DNA of 64,000 bases. Origin: Henckelia pumila (Eukaryota > Streptophyta > Magnoliopsida > Lamiales > Gesneriaceae). Every line of letters starts with the position of its first letter. Positions within the stretch are counted from its first letter, which is position 1. Below the pieces are notes generated by a model. It saw only the letters and a list, made by a program, of their open reading frames with translations. It did not search any database and was not told the DNA's origin. A program made the position numbers and the translations under genes. Shown here in pieces: positions 34,957 through 45,049 of the stretch. The stretch covers positions 3,100,001 through 3,164,000 of the forward strand of contig NW_027331833.1 in assembly GCF_033568475.1 (NCBI RefSeq), read 5' to 3'.

Positions 34957-36132
34957 AGTCCTCTTTGGGGCCAATTAACACAATAGATGGATATGTTAAC
35001 TCGAAATTAATAAGACATTGAATGAAACACATTACATAATCAGGCTTACCCATTCTGCCGCAAAGCCCAGCTTAATCATCATTGCTTCCAAAAATCTCCA
35101 CTCCACCCTATCATACGATTTACTCATGTCCAATATAAGCGCTGCAAATCCAGATTTTGATTTCTTGTTATTTCTTATCCAGTGCATACTTTCAAATCTC
35201 ACTATTACATTATCCAATATCAACCTCCTCGGGATGAATGCACTCTGAAAAGAGTCTATAACTTGATAGAATAGGCCTGAACCTGTTAGTTATAGCTCTA
35301 AACACAATTTTATAGCTCAAGTTGCAAAGACTTATAGGCCAAAAATATTTCACATTTGAAGGCTCCTTGATTTTTGGTATTAACGTAACAAGAGTTGAAT
35401 TTCATTCAGTTAAGTCCCCTTGCTCATTTAGGATAGATAATGTTGTTTTTGTAATATCTCCACCAATACCGGGCCAAATTTTTTGATAAAACAGAGCTGT
35501 GAATCCATCTGGACCCAGTGCTTTGGAAGGATACATCTCAAAAACCGCTTGATGAATTTCCTCCGGTGTGAACGACTTATAAGGCTCCTCATTCATACTA
35601 TTCCCCACCACTGGCTCCAAGAAAATCATAACATTGTCGATATCCTGTTGTGAAGGAAGTGATGAGGAAAATAAAGTATCAAAATAGTTCAGTGTGATAT
35701 TCGCCATACATGTATCATCATGACACCACTCCCCTCGGTGATTCTTAAGACCTTTGATAAAATTGGTCTCTCCGAGAATTATTTGATGCATGAAAATATT
35801 TTGTATTTCGATCCCCCTGTTGCAACCAATTAACCCGAGATCTTTGCTTCCAATGAATTTCCCCCTGGTCAGATAATTTGTCAATAGTTTTCTCCAACTT
35901 CAGTATTCTCGCATACGTTACTTTTTACTGTCTTGTAATTCATCATGTTATTCAGGTCCTTCCTAAGGAGATTAGTCCTTTTGCCCAATTGATTAAATCG
36001 ATCCTCTGCCAATTGCTTCATGTTTTCACTGTATTTTGCAAGTTTTCTAGGTAGATTATTGCCTTCCTTTTGAGCCTCCCAACTCTGTTTAAACCGTTCC
36101 TGAAAATCATCTTCTAATAACCACTTATGTTT
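34957..36132 (-). pseudogene. LINE ORF2: linker and N-terminal reverse transcriptase
   Basis: On the minus strand 36132-35900 encodes the helical linker between endonuclease and reverse transcriptase (DDFQERFKQSWEAQKEGNNL). 35884-35402 encodes the start of reverse transcriptase, including FTPEEIHQAVFEMYPSKALG and PDGFTALFYQKIW. 35223-35032 holds LDMSKSYDRVEWRFLE, the first catalytic box, with its Asp kept. Frameshifts lie at about 35890 and 35400. It continues into the fragment at 26317 once the Ty3 element is removed. Confidence 0.85.
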
Positions 36133-37557
36133 TGTAACGCCCCAAATTTATTTTAATTGAGTTTTTTTGAGATAATCGGAGATTACATATTTCAAGATCC
36201 GGCTTGATTTTGATCAGGGTCTATTTTGAAAATTTTCGGATTTTTCAGGGACTAAAGTGCAAATTTGAGTTTTTACATATTATCTTGGCACCTTTGACTA
36301 TTCTTGATTCACTCCATCACCTCCATCTCGCCTCTTCACCATTGTAGATGCCCCAAAGCTTTCTCAAGCTTTGTGATTTCAATTTGCGATCGATCCGTCC
36401 GTTGGAATTTATTTCTGAAGGCAGATTAGCAATCACAGTCGCGAGAGCTTCGTTCTACCGTAAGTATTTCTTCGATCAGACGTATTTTATTTTCTGGATG
36501 TTGTTATAATCGTTTCAGTTTCGGTTATGTTGCTCTTGAGATAATTCTTATCGATTATTCTCAGTCGGTTTTGAATTAGAGCGTCGTTCGGAATTGTTAT
36601 GATTTTTTGAAGCATAATTTGAAAATGAGGATTTTGAGATGTGTTGGATTTGTTTTGTTGTTGTTGTTTTAGCATTGATTTGAGTTCTTTGCAATGCTGT
36701 ACTGATGTCTGCGTTTCCGGTTTGATCAGTTTATAGCCGTTATGTCGCCGGTTCGAGTTTTGAGATTTTGAACCGTTTGAATCGTAGAACTTTGGCAAAT
36801 GGGTTTGTTCGTCATTGTTGATCATCTTTTGCCTATGTACAGATTCGTTTGAAGTTTGTCGAGCCCAGAGTTAGCAGAAGTCTATTGTCGAAGAGTTGGA
36901 CGAAGAACGATAAAGAGATTACTTTGAGCGGTTGTTGTTGTTAGGTTGTATAGTTTCTGATATAACCTTTTATTGTAGCTTATCCAGAGTTGGAGCTATT
37001 CGTATCGAAATGTACAAGAAGTCATCGTTTTAGTGGGATAGCACACTCGAGATAGTTGGTTCTTAAGTTTCCCTTGAATCACGTACTTGCATCAATACTT
37101 GTTCTAGAATGTGGGACTTGTATTTTGTTGATTGAGCTTTTGTTATATGACTTAATGTTTTATGTTTTTTTCTTATGAATTCATATTGAGCCAAACTTTT
37201 GATTTCAGCGGGCAGAACTACACTTTTGTTTAGACGTTTTGGGGGCTATACTGCGAGTGGCCTGGGTGTAGAAGTTCACCTAGTGTCAGCATACTCCTTA
37301 TAGTCGCACCAAAGTCTAGGGGAGTGGGATACGTGGCACCACCTCAATTGGGAGAGTCGGTGAGTTGTTACGTGATCTCATCCTCGGGATCCAAAAAACA
37401 TAGCAGCAATCCCTTGTTTATCAGATTTGATATCCCGTTTTTAAAGACATATATTTCATTTGTATTAACATTGAATATGTTGTTGTCTCGGAAGCATGTT
37501 GTTGTTATATTACTTTTTATTTATGTTATGTTGCTTTTACTGGAAATATCATTTCAG
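36133..37557 (+). mobile_element. Truncated LTR inside the LINE
   Basis: Begins TGTAACGCCCCAAATTT and follows the 57023-58703 LTR over most of its length: same leader words, donor GTAAGT at 36460, and block starts after ACAG at 36842 and CCAG near 36987. It stops at about 37557, before the hairpin-bearing 3' end. The LINE sequence on its two sides is not contiguous: ORF1 N-terminus on one side, pre-reverse-transcriptase linker on the other. A deletion therefore removed the LTR end together with LINE DNA. Confidence 0.75.
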
Positions 37558-37803
37558 TAAAAATATATTCGCCTCAATGACCTCTATACTCATCGGTTTT
37601 TTGGCCTGCAGAATTCGAAGAATTTGCACTTTGAAAGTTACTCTATTGACTGCCTTACCTGCAAACACCTTCCCCACAAGGCTTGATTCGAGTCTCCTTT
37701 GGCTCAGATTAGTTAAATTTGACGGGATGATAAGGGGAGCTTCAATACCTTCTAAGGATAGTTTCAATTTACTTACACGCCTTTCAATCTCCTCCGAATC
37801 CAT
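37558..37803 (-). pseudogene. LINE ORF1 N-terminus
   Basis: The frame opens MDSEEIERRVSKLKLSLEGI and includes LESSLVGKVFAGKAVNRVTF, the pattern of the DUF4283-type N-terminus of plant L1 ORF1 RNA-binding proteins. The second LINE (38978) has the same arrangement. It is cut after about 82 residues by the truncated LTR. Confidence 0.75.
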
Positions 37804-37921
37804 ACCAACAGCCTTCTCCTTAGTTACAAACTAAAGAGAAAATCTTATACACCGATAGGAAAGTGACTCTCACCTGAACCCTAAGAATGGAGAACGAGAG
37901 AGAGATATATTATGTAATGAT

Positions 37922-38930
37922 ATTTGATATTCAAATAATTTGATATTTTTAAATTTATTAATGAATCGTTTTCATGAGCTTGTATATCTATGGATTAGAG
38001 CATGTTTAATGATGCGATAAAGTTGGTAACTTGATCGTATGATGATGTCATCGTTGATAACTCTATTGTATATTATTCCTACAATGATGCGATGATATTG
38101 TAGTGGTGATATTGAAATATTATTTTGTTATTTAATTTAATAACTTTCTATTTTAATTAAAAGAAATAGTAAAATTGCCCATAGTTGAGAAAAAAATACA
38201 ATTAATTACACATAACTAAATATTAAAACTTACACATAATTTTTAAAAACATAACGTAATTGAATTTAAAAAAACCACATAATTAAAAAAATTTAAAATG
38301 ACATGTTGGTAATTGTTTTAAAAAAAATTAAAGATTCTTTTTTTCAATTTTTTGAATTTTTTTTTAAAAAACATTTACACTATTTTTAATTTTTAATAAT
38401 ATTTATAACAGTCAGATTAATCTGACCCTTGATTTTGAGTGACCAGATCATAATTTTGCTTTAAAAAAATTTATAAAGAGTTGGTGGAATTCACTGCTCG
38501 AAGAATCTCCGCGAGGAACTTTCCAACATCACCGTACACAGAAGTTTTTGTGTGCGGTTTTCTCATCCCTCGGAGGGGGTGAGGATGATATGGGCTGAGG
38601 AACCATTTTATGTGCTCTTATATTTCAATATTATAAATCAAGTATTTAAAGTCATCGAACACATAAATATTTGGTTTGCAATGGATTAACCAAAGAAATG
38701 AAGAATCATAGTTGATAGACAGCAAAATGACACTAATAGTTGAATTAATGGTGCAATCTATCATATGAGACTATCGGATAGAAGTTGAGAGTTGAGTAAT
38801 TATGAATAGATAAATTCGATGTTAATATCCATTAATCAGATAGGATTGGCTACAATAATCTCTCCTAGGTTTCCCCTGGAACCCTTGTGAGAGCCTCTGA
38901 CCTACTTGCATGTAGGAATTTCGCTCGATC
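37922..38930. other. Intergenic DNA, no gene seen
   Basis: Very AT-rich (38110-38470), followed by a more balanced stretch (38480-38600) with CCGCGAGGAACTTTCC and CATCCCTCGGAGG words. No element ends or coding signals recognised. Confidence 0.35.
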
Positions 38931-38977
38931 ATCCGCAGGGCATGATCTGAGTGCTTGTTTCTTTTTTCTTTGGTGTC

Positions 38978-39810
38978 ATGGATTTAGAAGATATATCAAG
39001 ACTTGTTCGGGAGTTTAAGATCTCTAACAATGGGGATCAAGGTATTACGATCAAATCTGATTATCTCAAGTTGGGTGCAGATCGTGTTACAAATTTCCTT
39101 GTAGCACGAGTTATTTCGCCAAGTGCTGTGAATCGAGAGACTTTCCGTACGCAAATTCCACGGATATATTGCAATTGACACGGAAGGTGGATATAGACGT
39201 AGTATCCTTGGCCATTCATTCTTTTAGATGTAGTATCCTTGGCCATTCATTTAGAACATGTAGGGAACCAGTGGAGATGGATGGTAAAATAAAATATGGA
39301 GTATGGATGCGTGCGCAAACACTGAGAAGTAAGTGCAGGAGTCGATCACCTCAAGTATCTCCCTCTAAATCTAGCTCAGGAATCAAGGCTGTGGTGATCC
39401 GAGATCCACCAGGGAACGAACCAATGGAGTTGGATGGAGGTGTAAATCAGGAGCAGGTTGATGGGATGGTCGTGATCGAGCTTGGGGTTGCTGCCGGTGC
39501 GAAGGATAATTTGTGCATACATGGGGATGAAGAGGGAATTCGAAGCGGTTTGGTGTCGTCCGAGGAGGAGTTAGCTAAAAATTTTATGGCTGATGCGACA
39601 ATGATTAAGCCAAAGTCAAGCCCAAAGAGATGGAAACTCCTTGCCCAAGCCAATAACGGGAAGAAGAGTGCTCATTCTCGGGTAAAAGTGAGCTCCCAGA
39701 GCAGTAAAAGAGCAGTAGGCGAAAAGATGTTGATGAACACCGTGAAGTTATTAGAATGGGTAAACGACAGATGGTTGAGACAGTGGAGGGTGGTACCAAA
39801 AATCTTTTAA
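38978..39810 (+). pseudogene. LINE ORF1 remnant
   Basis: The first part (38978-39175) reads MDLEDISRLVREFKISNNGD, then NFLVARVISPSAVNRETFRT, a DUF4283-like N-terminus. After a stop and frame change, 39169-39810 contains CSILGHSFRTC, the end of the CCHC-type knuckle of plant LINE ORF1, followed by a Ser/Lys-rich tail. The middle of ORF1 is deleted; a 29-base word (GATGTAGTATCCTTGGCCATTCATT region) is duplicated at 39200-39260. Confidence 0.75.
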
Positions 39811-39834
39811 CGAGCTGCAACCCCGCCGATCCCA

Positions 39835-40205
39835 ATGAGTTGCATAAGTTGGAATGCCCAGGGGGTTGAGAACCAACAGGCATTCCGTGATTTAAAGCGG
39901 CTAATTGCCGAGAAGAAATCTTCTCTCTTATTTTTGTGTGAAACACATAGGAGAGATATGGATAATAGTCGATGGACGAATCTCTTAAATTTCAAAGGCT
40001 GTTTTTCAGTGGCGAGTAGGGGGCGAAGTGGTGGCTTATGCTTTCTTTGGAAGGAACCACTAGATGTCTCGATAAAATCGTTCTCATAGGGTAATATAGA
40101 TTGTGTGGTCTCGCACGATAATAGAATATGGCGATTCACGGGCTTTTACGGTAACCCAGATACTTCTCTACGTCATGTATCTTGGTCTTTACTTCGGAGA
40201 CTAGA
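39835..40205 (+). pseudogene. LINE ORF2 endonuclease, N-terminal part
   Basis: MSCISWNAQGVENQQAFRDL, then FLCETHRRDM and SGGLCFLWKE, are the first motifs of an apurinic-type LINE endonuclease (Asn and Glu of the active site kept). After a stop at 40087-40089 the same frame continues with WRFTGFYGNPDTSLRHVSW to the deletion junction. Confidence 0.82.
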
Positions 40206-41153
40206 GAGAGCCCTCCAAAGATCAGGGTGTTTTGGTGGCGAGTGTTCCATAATATAATTCCAACAGGTACGAATCTGGTTTCCCACCATTCTCCGATCTC
40301 TGATCGATGCCCTCTCTGCCGCTTCTCCGATGATACTACTTTTCATGCCTTATTTTTCTGCCCATCATTGAAGAAGTTCTGGAGCCATAATAAGATTTGG
40401 AATTTCTTTAAATCATGTCTAGTATTTGATTCTCGAGACATTTGCTTACGGCTTATGGAGATGCCAAATCGCGGTGAGGTTGAAGAGTTTGTATGCCATA
40501 CGTGGTCGCTATGGGTGGAAAGGTGTAGGGTGTCTCATGCAGAGGAAGTAACGGAGATAAGGGATGTTATTGAGCTTGGTTGGGCGATGCTCCGCGACTT
40601 TAAGAAGGCTGTGATTGATTTGTCTTTTCAAAGGTCTCGGATGCCATATGTGTCTCCAACGACCTGGGAGAGGCCGCCAGCAGGTCACCTGAGAATGGAT
40701 GTAGATGCGAGCTTTAATTAAGCTGCAAATTGTTGTGGTATTGGTGGGGTGGTGCGTAACCATGGGGGTCAACCTATTGTTGCATTTGGTAAATCTATTT
40801 TGATGCCGAGCTCAGTGGTGCTGGGGGAGTTATTGGCAATTAAAGAGGGACACAGGATTGTTCAGGAGAAGGACTACAAATAGGTGACTATTATTTCGGA
40901 TTCACTTTTGGCGGTGCAAGCAGTCACTCAGCCTTTTGGGAATCTCAATGATGAGGGGGTCTTTGTGCTTCAGATATTAAGCTCTCAAATATTGGATCTC
41001 GACATAGTGTCATTTTTTCATGCTCGGAGAACAGCTAATGGGGTAGCCCATGCATTAGCGAAATTTTCTTGTTCATTCCCTACACTTTTTTATTGGATGT
41101 CTGAGACTTTTCCTAGTTGGCTTATAAATCTTGTAATTACTGATATTTCATAA
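40206..41153 (+). pseudogene. LINE ORF2 zf-RVT and RNase H
   Basis: 40206-40721 encodes IRVFWWRVFHNIIPTGTNLV and CPLCRFSDDTTFHALFFCPS (zf-RVT), then LRMDVDASFN, the RNase H start. Stops follow. 40884-41153 carries SDSLLAVQAVTQPFGNLNDE and ARRTANGVAHALAKF, the RNase H end. It ends a few bases before the polyadenylation-like AATAAAAAT. Confidence 0.82.
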
Positions 41154-41191
41154 TAAAAATACAAGATTTTCTGTCAAAAAAAATATCTTGC

Positions 41192-42850
41192 ATTAATAAG
41201 ATGATATCATTGTTGAAGGGTAATCTCATTCCTTGGGGTCATTCTTGTAGGGATGTAGCTAGCTAGGAGGAAAATAGTAAATTATTTTGATCATTTAACG
41301 ATATGTACTATAATCGCTAAAAAATTAAATTATTGAAACTTAATTTAGCTGGATTTAATAAGGTCCCTCTGATGACTGAAACAAGACCCGACTTTAAACG
41401 ATCGTAAATTGAATAGAAATTGTTCTAAATCGAACTGATCCACGTTAACCTTCCCTATGGTATATAGTGCTTCGAAAGGTGATTTGCATAAGTGGCAAAA
41501 TAGATGCGATCTAATTTAACCACCGAAGCATTAATTTCTAGCCGAGTTGAAATTATTCATAGTAGAAAAGTATATGAAGATCAAACTTAAATAAAACAAA
41601 ATAAGATGAGTGATGAGTCTAAAATAAATTTCAAGTTCAATTTAATGAATGCTTCTGACATATATAAGTAATTAATGTTGTCTGGCGAAATTTAATTTGA
41701 TGTGCCATTAATGTTTATAGCCAACTGAAACCTAACCACCTAATGTTTATATGATATGGGCGCGTATTTTGTGGTCTTTTAAGTTGCATGTGATCATATA
41801 TGTTACAATGAATTTTTTTAATTTTTTTTTAAAATTTGTGCCTACAGAGTCGCATATATAGCCCATAGGTCATCAGATATTATGGCCTCCAGTTTGAGAA
41901 AAGATAAAGATTCGAGAACCAAAATCTTCGCAAACTCATTGAAAATCAATGGAAAGGGTGCTTGAGCTCGGGTTCACAAGTTGACTTTTGAGGTCGAATT
42001 CTGTTTACAATGTAAAAACATTTAAGCATTATTTTTGTGTTCATGAACCCACTAGCTAGGATAATCGATTTGGGTGGGTTTGGTTTGGGTTGATGCATGG
42101 TATCGTTAAAAAAAATTTCAACCCAAAACTGAATGCGACTAATATAATCAACGAGAACCAACCTAGTTTTATTTTTTCAACAAAATAATTAAATAAATAT
42201 TAAAAAACATAATAATAATATTTTAATTTAAATACATAATAACAAAATATCACTTATGTATGAATTAAATTTGAAAGTTTAATTGTAGAAGATTTAAATT
42301 ATACTTACCACAGAAAACAAACAATTGTTTAAAATTCAATATTTCATATAATAAATATTACATGATGAAAATTAGGATATGAATATACGATAAAAAAAAT
42401 TTCAATATACAATATATAAAAATGTAGTCAAACTTTCTTAATTCTAAATAAAAATAATAATTAAAAAAATTTCGAGTCCAACCCGATCAAAGCCGAACCC
42501 GAAAACCCATAATCCTAACCAGTTTTTTTTTTTTTTTTGAACCGGATTCATTTTTGACACCTCTATATTAATTTTAACTATTCTACTCAATTTCCCATAT
42601 TAATTCCAATTCGTTGATAGAAGTGGACAGATACTATGCTCCATCTGGTTTAACACATCTAGTTGCGGCAACAACCCTTGAATAAATGGATTCCAAATAA
42701 TTTGATGTGGATCCATTAATCAGATGATACCATGCATTAATTTTGAAGTGTAGGAGGAAATTAATAAATTATTTTGATAATTTAACTAGGATCAGTTGAT
42801 TACTAAAAAATTTAATTATTGAAGCTTAATTTAGCTCGATTCAATTAAAA
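41192..42850. repeat. Diverged direct repeats upstream of SOT-B
   Basis: 41192-41350 and 42711-42850 are diverged direct copies. Shared words are CATTAATAAGATGATATCAT against CATTAATCAGATGATACCAT, AGGAGGAAA...AAATTATTTTGAT, and TTGAAACTTAATTTAGCT against TTGAAGCTTAATTTAGCT. Shorter likeness continues (41560-41600 with 42855-42890). Confidence 0.6.
41360..42700. other. Intergenic DNA, no gene seen
   Basis: AT-rich. 42050-42566 has ACCCGA/GGGTTTGG words, a poly-T run (42521-42538), and ends in TTTTTGACACCTCTA, the same end word as at 9389-9402; it is probably a decayed hAT-type element with an unclear left end. Confidence 0.4.
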
Positions 42851-43166
42851 AATAGTGCACGAAGATCACACTTGAATAAAAAAAACTTTTTTCGGAGGTC
42901 TGCTATTGTTACTGCGAAATGTCAACAAACAGGTTAGTTTAATTTTATGCTCAAAAGATTTTTTTTAATTAAAAAAAACAGGTTAGTTTTGAAATTTCTA
43001 TTATTTTAATAAAATTATTAATAAAAAACCCGCTAACTTACCGACGAAATTTGCAAATTTCCATTTATATATACAAGTTGTATATGAATTATAGTTTAGA
43101 AACATTTGATAACATTGAATAATCTATATTGACAAATCATGGAGATTTGACATATAATTATTTTTT

Positions 43167-43482
43167 GGGAAAATTGCTTTTTTGGTCATCTATATTTGAC
43201 GTTTTGCGATTTCAGTCCTTTATATTTTTTCAGATTTCAGTTTTAATCCGCTATCTTTATTTTTTTGGCAATTTTAGTCCTTTTTCCGACGTGGCGCTGA
43301 CGTGACACCAATTCAGTGTTGATGTGGAGCTGACGTGTACAGTGCCACATAAGCATTTTAGAGTAAAAAAAGACCGAAATTGCCAAAAATCAAAACATGC
43401 AGGACTAAAACTGAAATATAAAAACATAAATGACCAAAATTGCAAAATAACAAATATACAGGATCAAATTTGCAATTTTTCC
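43167..43482. mobile_element. Mutator-type MITE upstream of SOT-B
   Basis: Ends GGGAAAATTGC and GCAATTTTTCC are inverted. The 9-base duplication TTATTTTTT flanks it (43158-43166, 43483-43491). The centre has GACGTGGCGCTGACGTG and CAGCTCCACATCA-like words typical of this family. It lies about 180 bp before the SOT-B start codon. A relative is at 45562-45843. Confidence 0.85.
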
Positions 43483-43491
43483 TTATTTTTT

Positions 43492-43663
43492 TTTATTCGA
43501 ATACATGAATCAACTCAATATTTCCTGGAAAATGAAGATTTCATCTACCAGCTCTGGGGATATTAAATATAATATAATATTTGATATTGTTTAGCACTTG
43601 AGAATATATAATACCATGTAACATATGCACTGGAACAGGCAAAAAATAATGAACCAACGAAAA
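43492..43663 (+). promoter_or_regulatory. Proximal promoter of SOT-B
   Basis: The interval between the MITE and the chosen start codon. TATA-like words occur at 43567-43580 (ATAATATAATATT) and 43604-43612 (ATATATAAT). Confidence 0.3.
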
Positions 43664-44668
43664 ATGTGTGGTGAAACCTCTACGCCCCTTCCAAAATATT
43701 TATTACAAGAAGAGAAAATATCCCAAGAATTCAAATCCTTCATCTCGAATCTACCTAAAGGAAAAGGGATGCTTGCTTCCTATCTCCACCAATACCAAGG
43801 TTTCTGGTACTCTCCTAGATTACTACAAGCTACAATCTCATGTCTGAAGCATTTCCAGGCTCGAGATTCTGATGTTTTTCTTGTTTCCACTCCCAAATCG
43901 GGCACTACATGGTTGAAGGCAATCATATTTAGCTTAGTAAATCGAAAGAAATATCCCCCGAGTTCCGAAAATCACCCTTTGACCCTTACTAATCCTCACG
44001 ATCTTGTCCCGTTCCTCGAAATCAAGCTCTACGTCGATAATCAAGTCCCGGATATCGAATCATTGCCTTCTCCTCGCCTGTTTTCGACTCACATACCTTA
44101 CTTTTCTCTACCGGAATCGGTACGTGATTCCCACGCATGCAAGATAGTGTACTTGTGCAGGAACCCGAAGGATGTTTTCGTTTCACTATGGCATTTTACC
44201 AACAGATTGAGGTTGAAAGAAATGGGAACTAATTCTCTTGCAGATGCATTCGACCAGTTTTGCAATGGGGTGAGCCTTTTCGGACCCTTTTGGGATCATG
44301 TCCTTCAGTATTGGAATCAAAGCAAAGAGAATCCAGACAAGATCTTTTTCTTGAAATACGAGGATCTGAAACGTGATCCTCAGTATTATCTTCGCCGCCT
44401 GGCCGAGTTTCTTGAATGCCCATTTTCTGCCGAGGAAGCTGAGGGAATTTTCGTGATGGCGGATGAAATCTTGAAACTATGCAGTTTCGAGAATTTGAGC
44501 AGTCTTGAAATTAATCAAAATGGGAAACTATCTTCTGGTGTGGAGAATCAAGCATTTTTTCGTCGAGGCGAGGTCGGGGACTGGGAGAATTATTTGACGG
44601 ATGAGATGATAGATAAGCTTGATGAAATTAGTGAATATAAGTTTGCTGGATCAGGGTTAGTCCTCTAA
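43664..44668 (+). CDS. Cytosolic sulfotransferase (SOT-B)
   Basis: Tandem paralogue of SOT-A, 334 residues, single exon, predicted to use PAPS to sulfate a small acceptor. TPKSGTTW (76-83), His143 in STHIPY, and YLCRNPKDVFVSLWHF (163-178) are intact. The C-terminal motif reads RRGEVGDWENYLT (300-312): the Lys of GxxGxxK is Glu308. This could alter cofactor handling or substrate range; it is a single-codon change (AAG to GAG). The long frame opens at 43625, with in-frame ATGs at 43649 and 43664; I chose 43664 because it aligns with the SOT-A start and has the same upstream context. SOT-B differs from SOT-A mainly in residues 190-320, including one extra pair of residues near 260. Confidence 0.93.
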   Translation: MCGETSTPLPKYLLQEEKISQEFKSFISNLPKGKGMLASYLHQYQGFWYSPRLLQATISCLKHFQARDSDVFLVSTPKSGTTWLKAIIFSLVNRKKYPPSSENHPLTLTNPHDLVPFLEIKLYVDNQVPDIESLPSPRLFSTHIPYFSLPESVRDSHACKIVYLCRNPKDVFVSLWHFTNRLRLKEMGTNSLADAFDQFCNGVSLFGPFWDHVLQYWNQSKENPDKIFFLKYEDLKRDPQYYLRRLAEFLECPFSAEEAEGIFVMADEILKLCSFENLSSLEINQNGKLSSGVENQAFFRRGEVGDWENYLTDEMIDKLDEISEYKFAGSGLVL

Positions 44669-45049
44669 AATTAAGCATGCATTTATATTAAGAATTAATG
44701 TTTTGATTTTTGTTTACAAATAAATTGTTGCTAGCATGGACCAATATTGGATTGTATCAATACGATAAATCGAGTGTTTAAGTCGTTAAACATTGAACAA
44801 TGTGGTCTATGATTCAATCGATATAAACATTGTCCGCAGTTGATAAATAAATAGACATTTTATCTTGGCAAGACTATCTCAATTTTGACTATCTCAATTT
44901 TATTCAAGTCTATATTTAACTTGGTAATAAATTGAGGTTTTGTAATCATGTCCCAGTCTCACATGCATGATTGGTTAATAATATATTACTAGTTGGGTCT
45001 GCACACGCATTCATGCATGAATACATTTGAATGTTTTGTTGTGTTCTTA
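44669..45049. other. SOT-B downstream DNA, no gene seen
   Basis: AT-rich flank. A possible polyadenylation word AATAAA occurs near 44718. Confidence 0.3.

Larger units (their letters stand above)
22050..37906 (-). mobile_element. L1-type LINE carrying three nested LTR insertions
   Basis: A 15-base perfect target duplication, ATATTATGTAATGAT, flanks the block at 22035-22049 and 37907-37921. On the minus strand the element starts near 37906, encodes the ORF1 N-terminus, then ORF2 with reverse transcriptase, zinc-finger and RNase H parts, and ends in an A-rich tail (22050-22062). It is interrupted by a solo LTR (22135-24182), a complete Ty3 element (26318-34951) and a truncated LTR (36133-37557). 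With these removed about 3.7 kb of LINE remains. Most of ORF1 and the endonuclease are missing at the 36133-37557 insertion. Confidence 0.88.
38931..41183 (+). mobile_element. Second L1-type LINE, internally deleted
   Basis: Plus-strand order is ORF1 N-terminus, ORF1 zinc knuckle region, endonuclease N-terminus, then directly the zf-RVT and RNase H parts of ORF2, and an A-tail (TTTTCTGTCAAAAAAAA, ending about 41183). Nearly the whole reverse transcriptase is missing at a junction near 40206. No target duplication could be identified. Confidence 0.82.

Noticed and set aside
39169..39810. 213-residue open frame as a host gene
   Set aside because: It contains a LINE ORF1 zinc-knuckle word and lies between LINE ORF1 and endonuclease pieces, so it is LINE coding remnant.
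43625..43663. Longer SOT-B start at 43625 or 43649
   Set aside because: The extra 13 residues have no counterpart in SOT-A, and the ATG at 43664 matches the SOT-A start and its upstream context.
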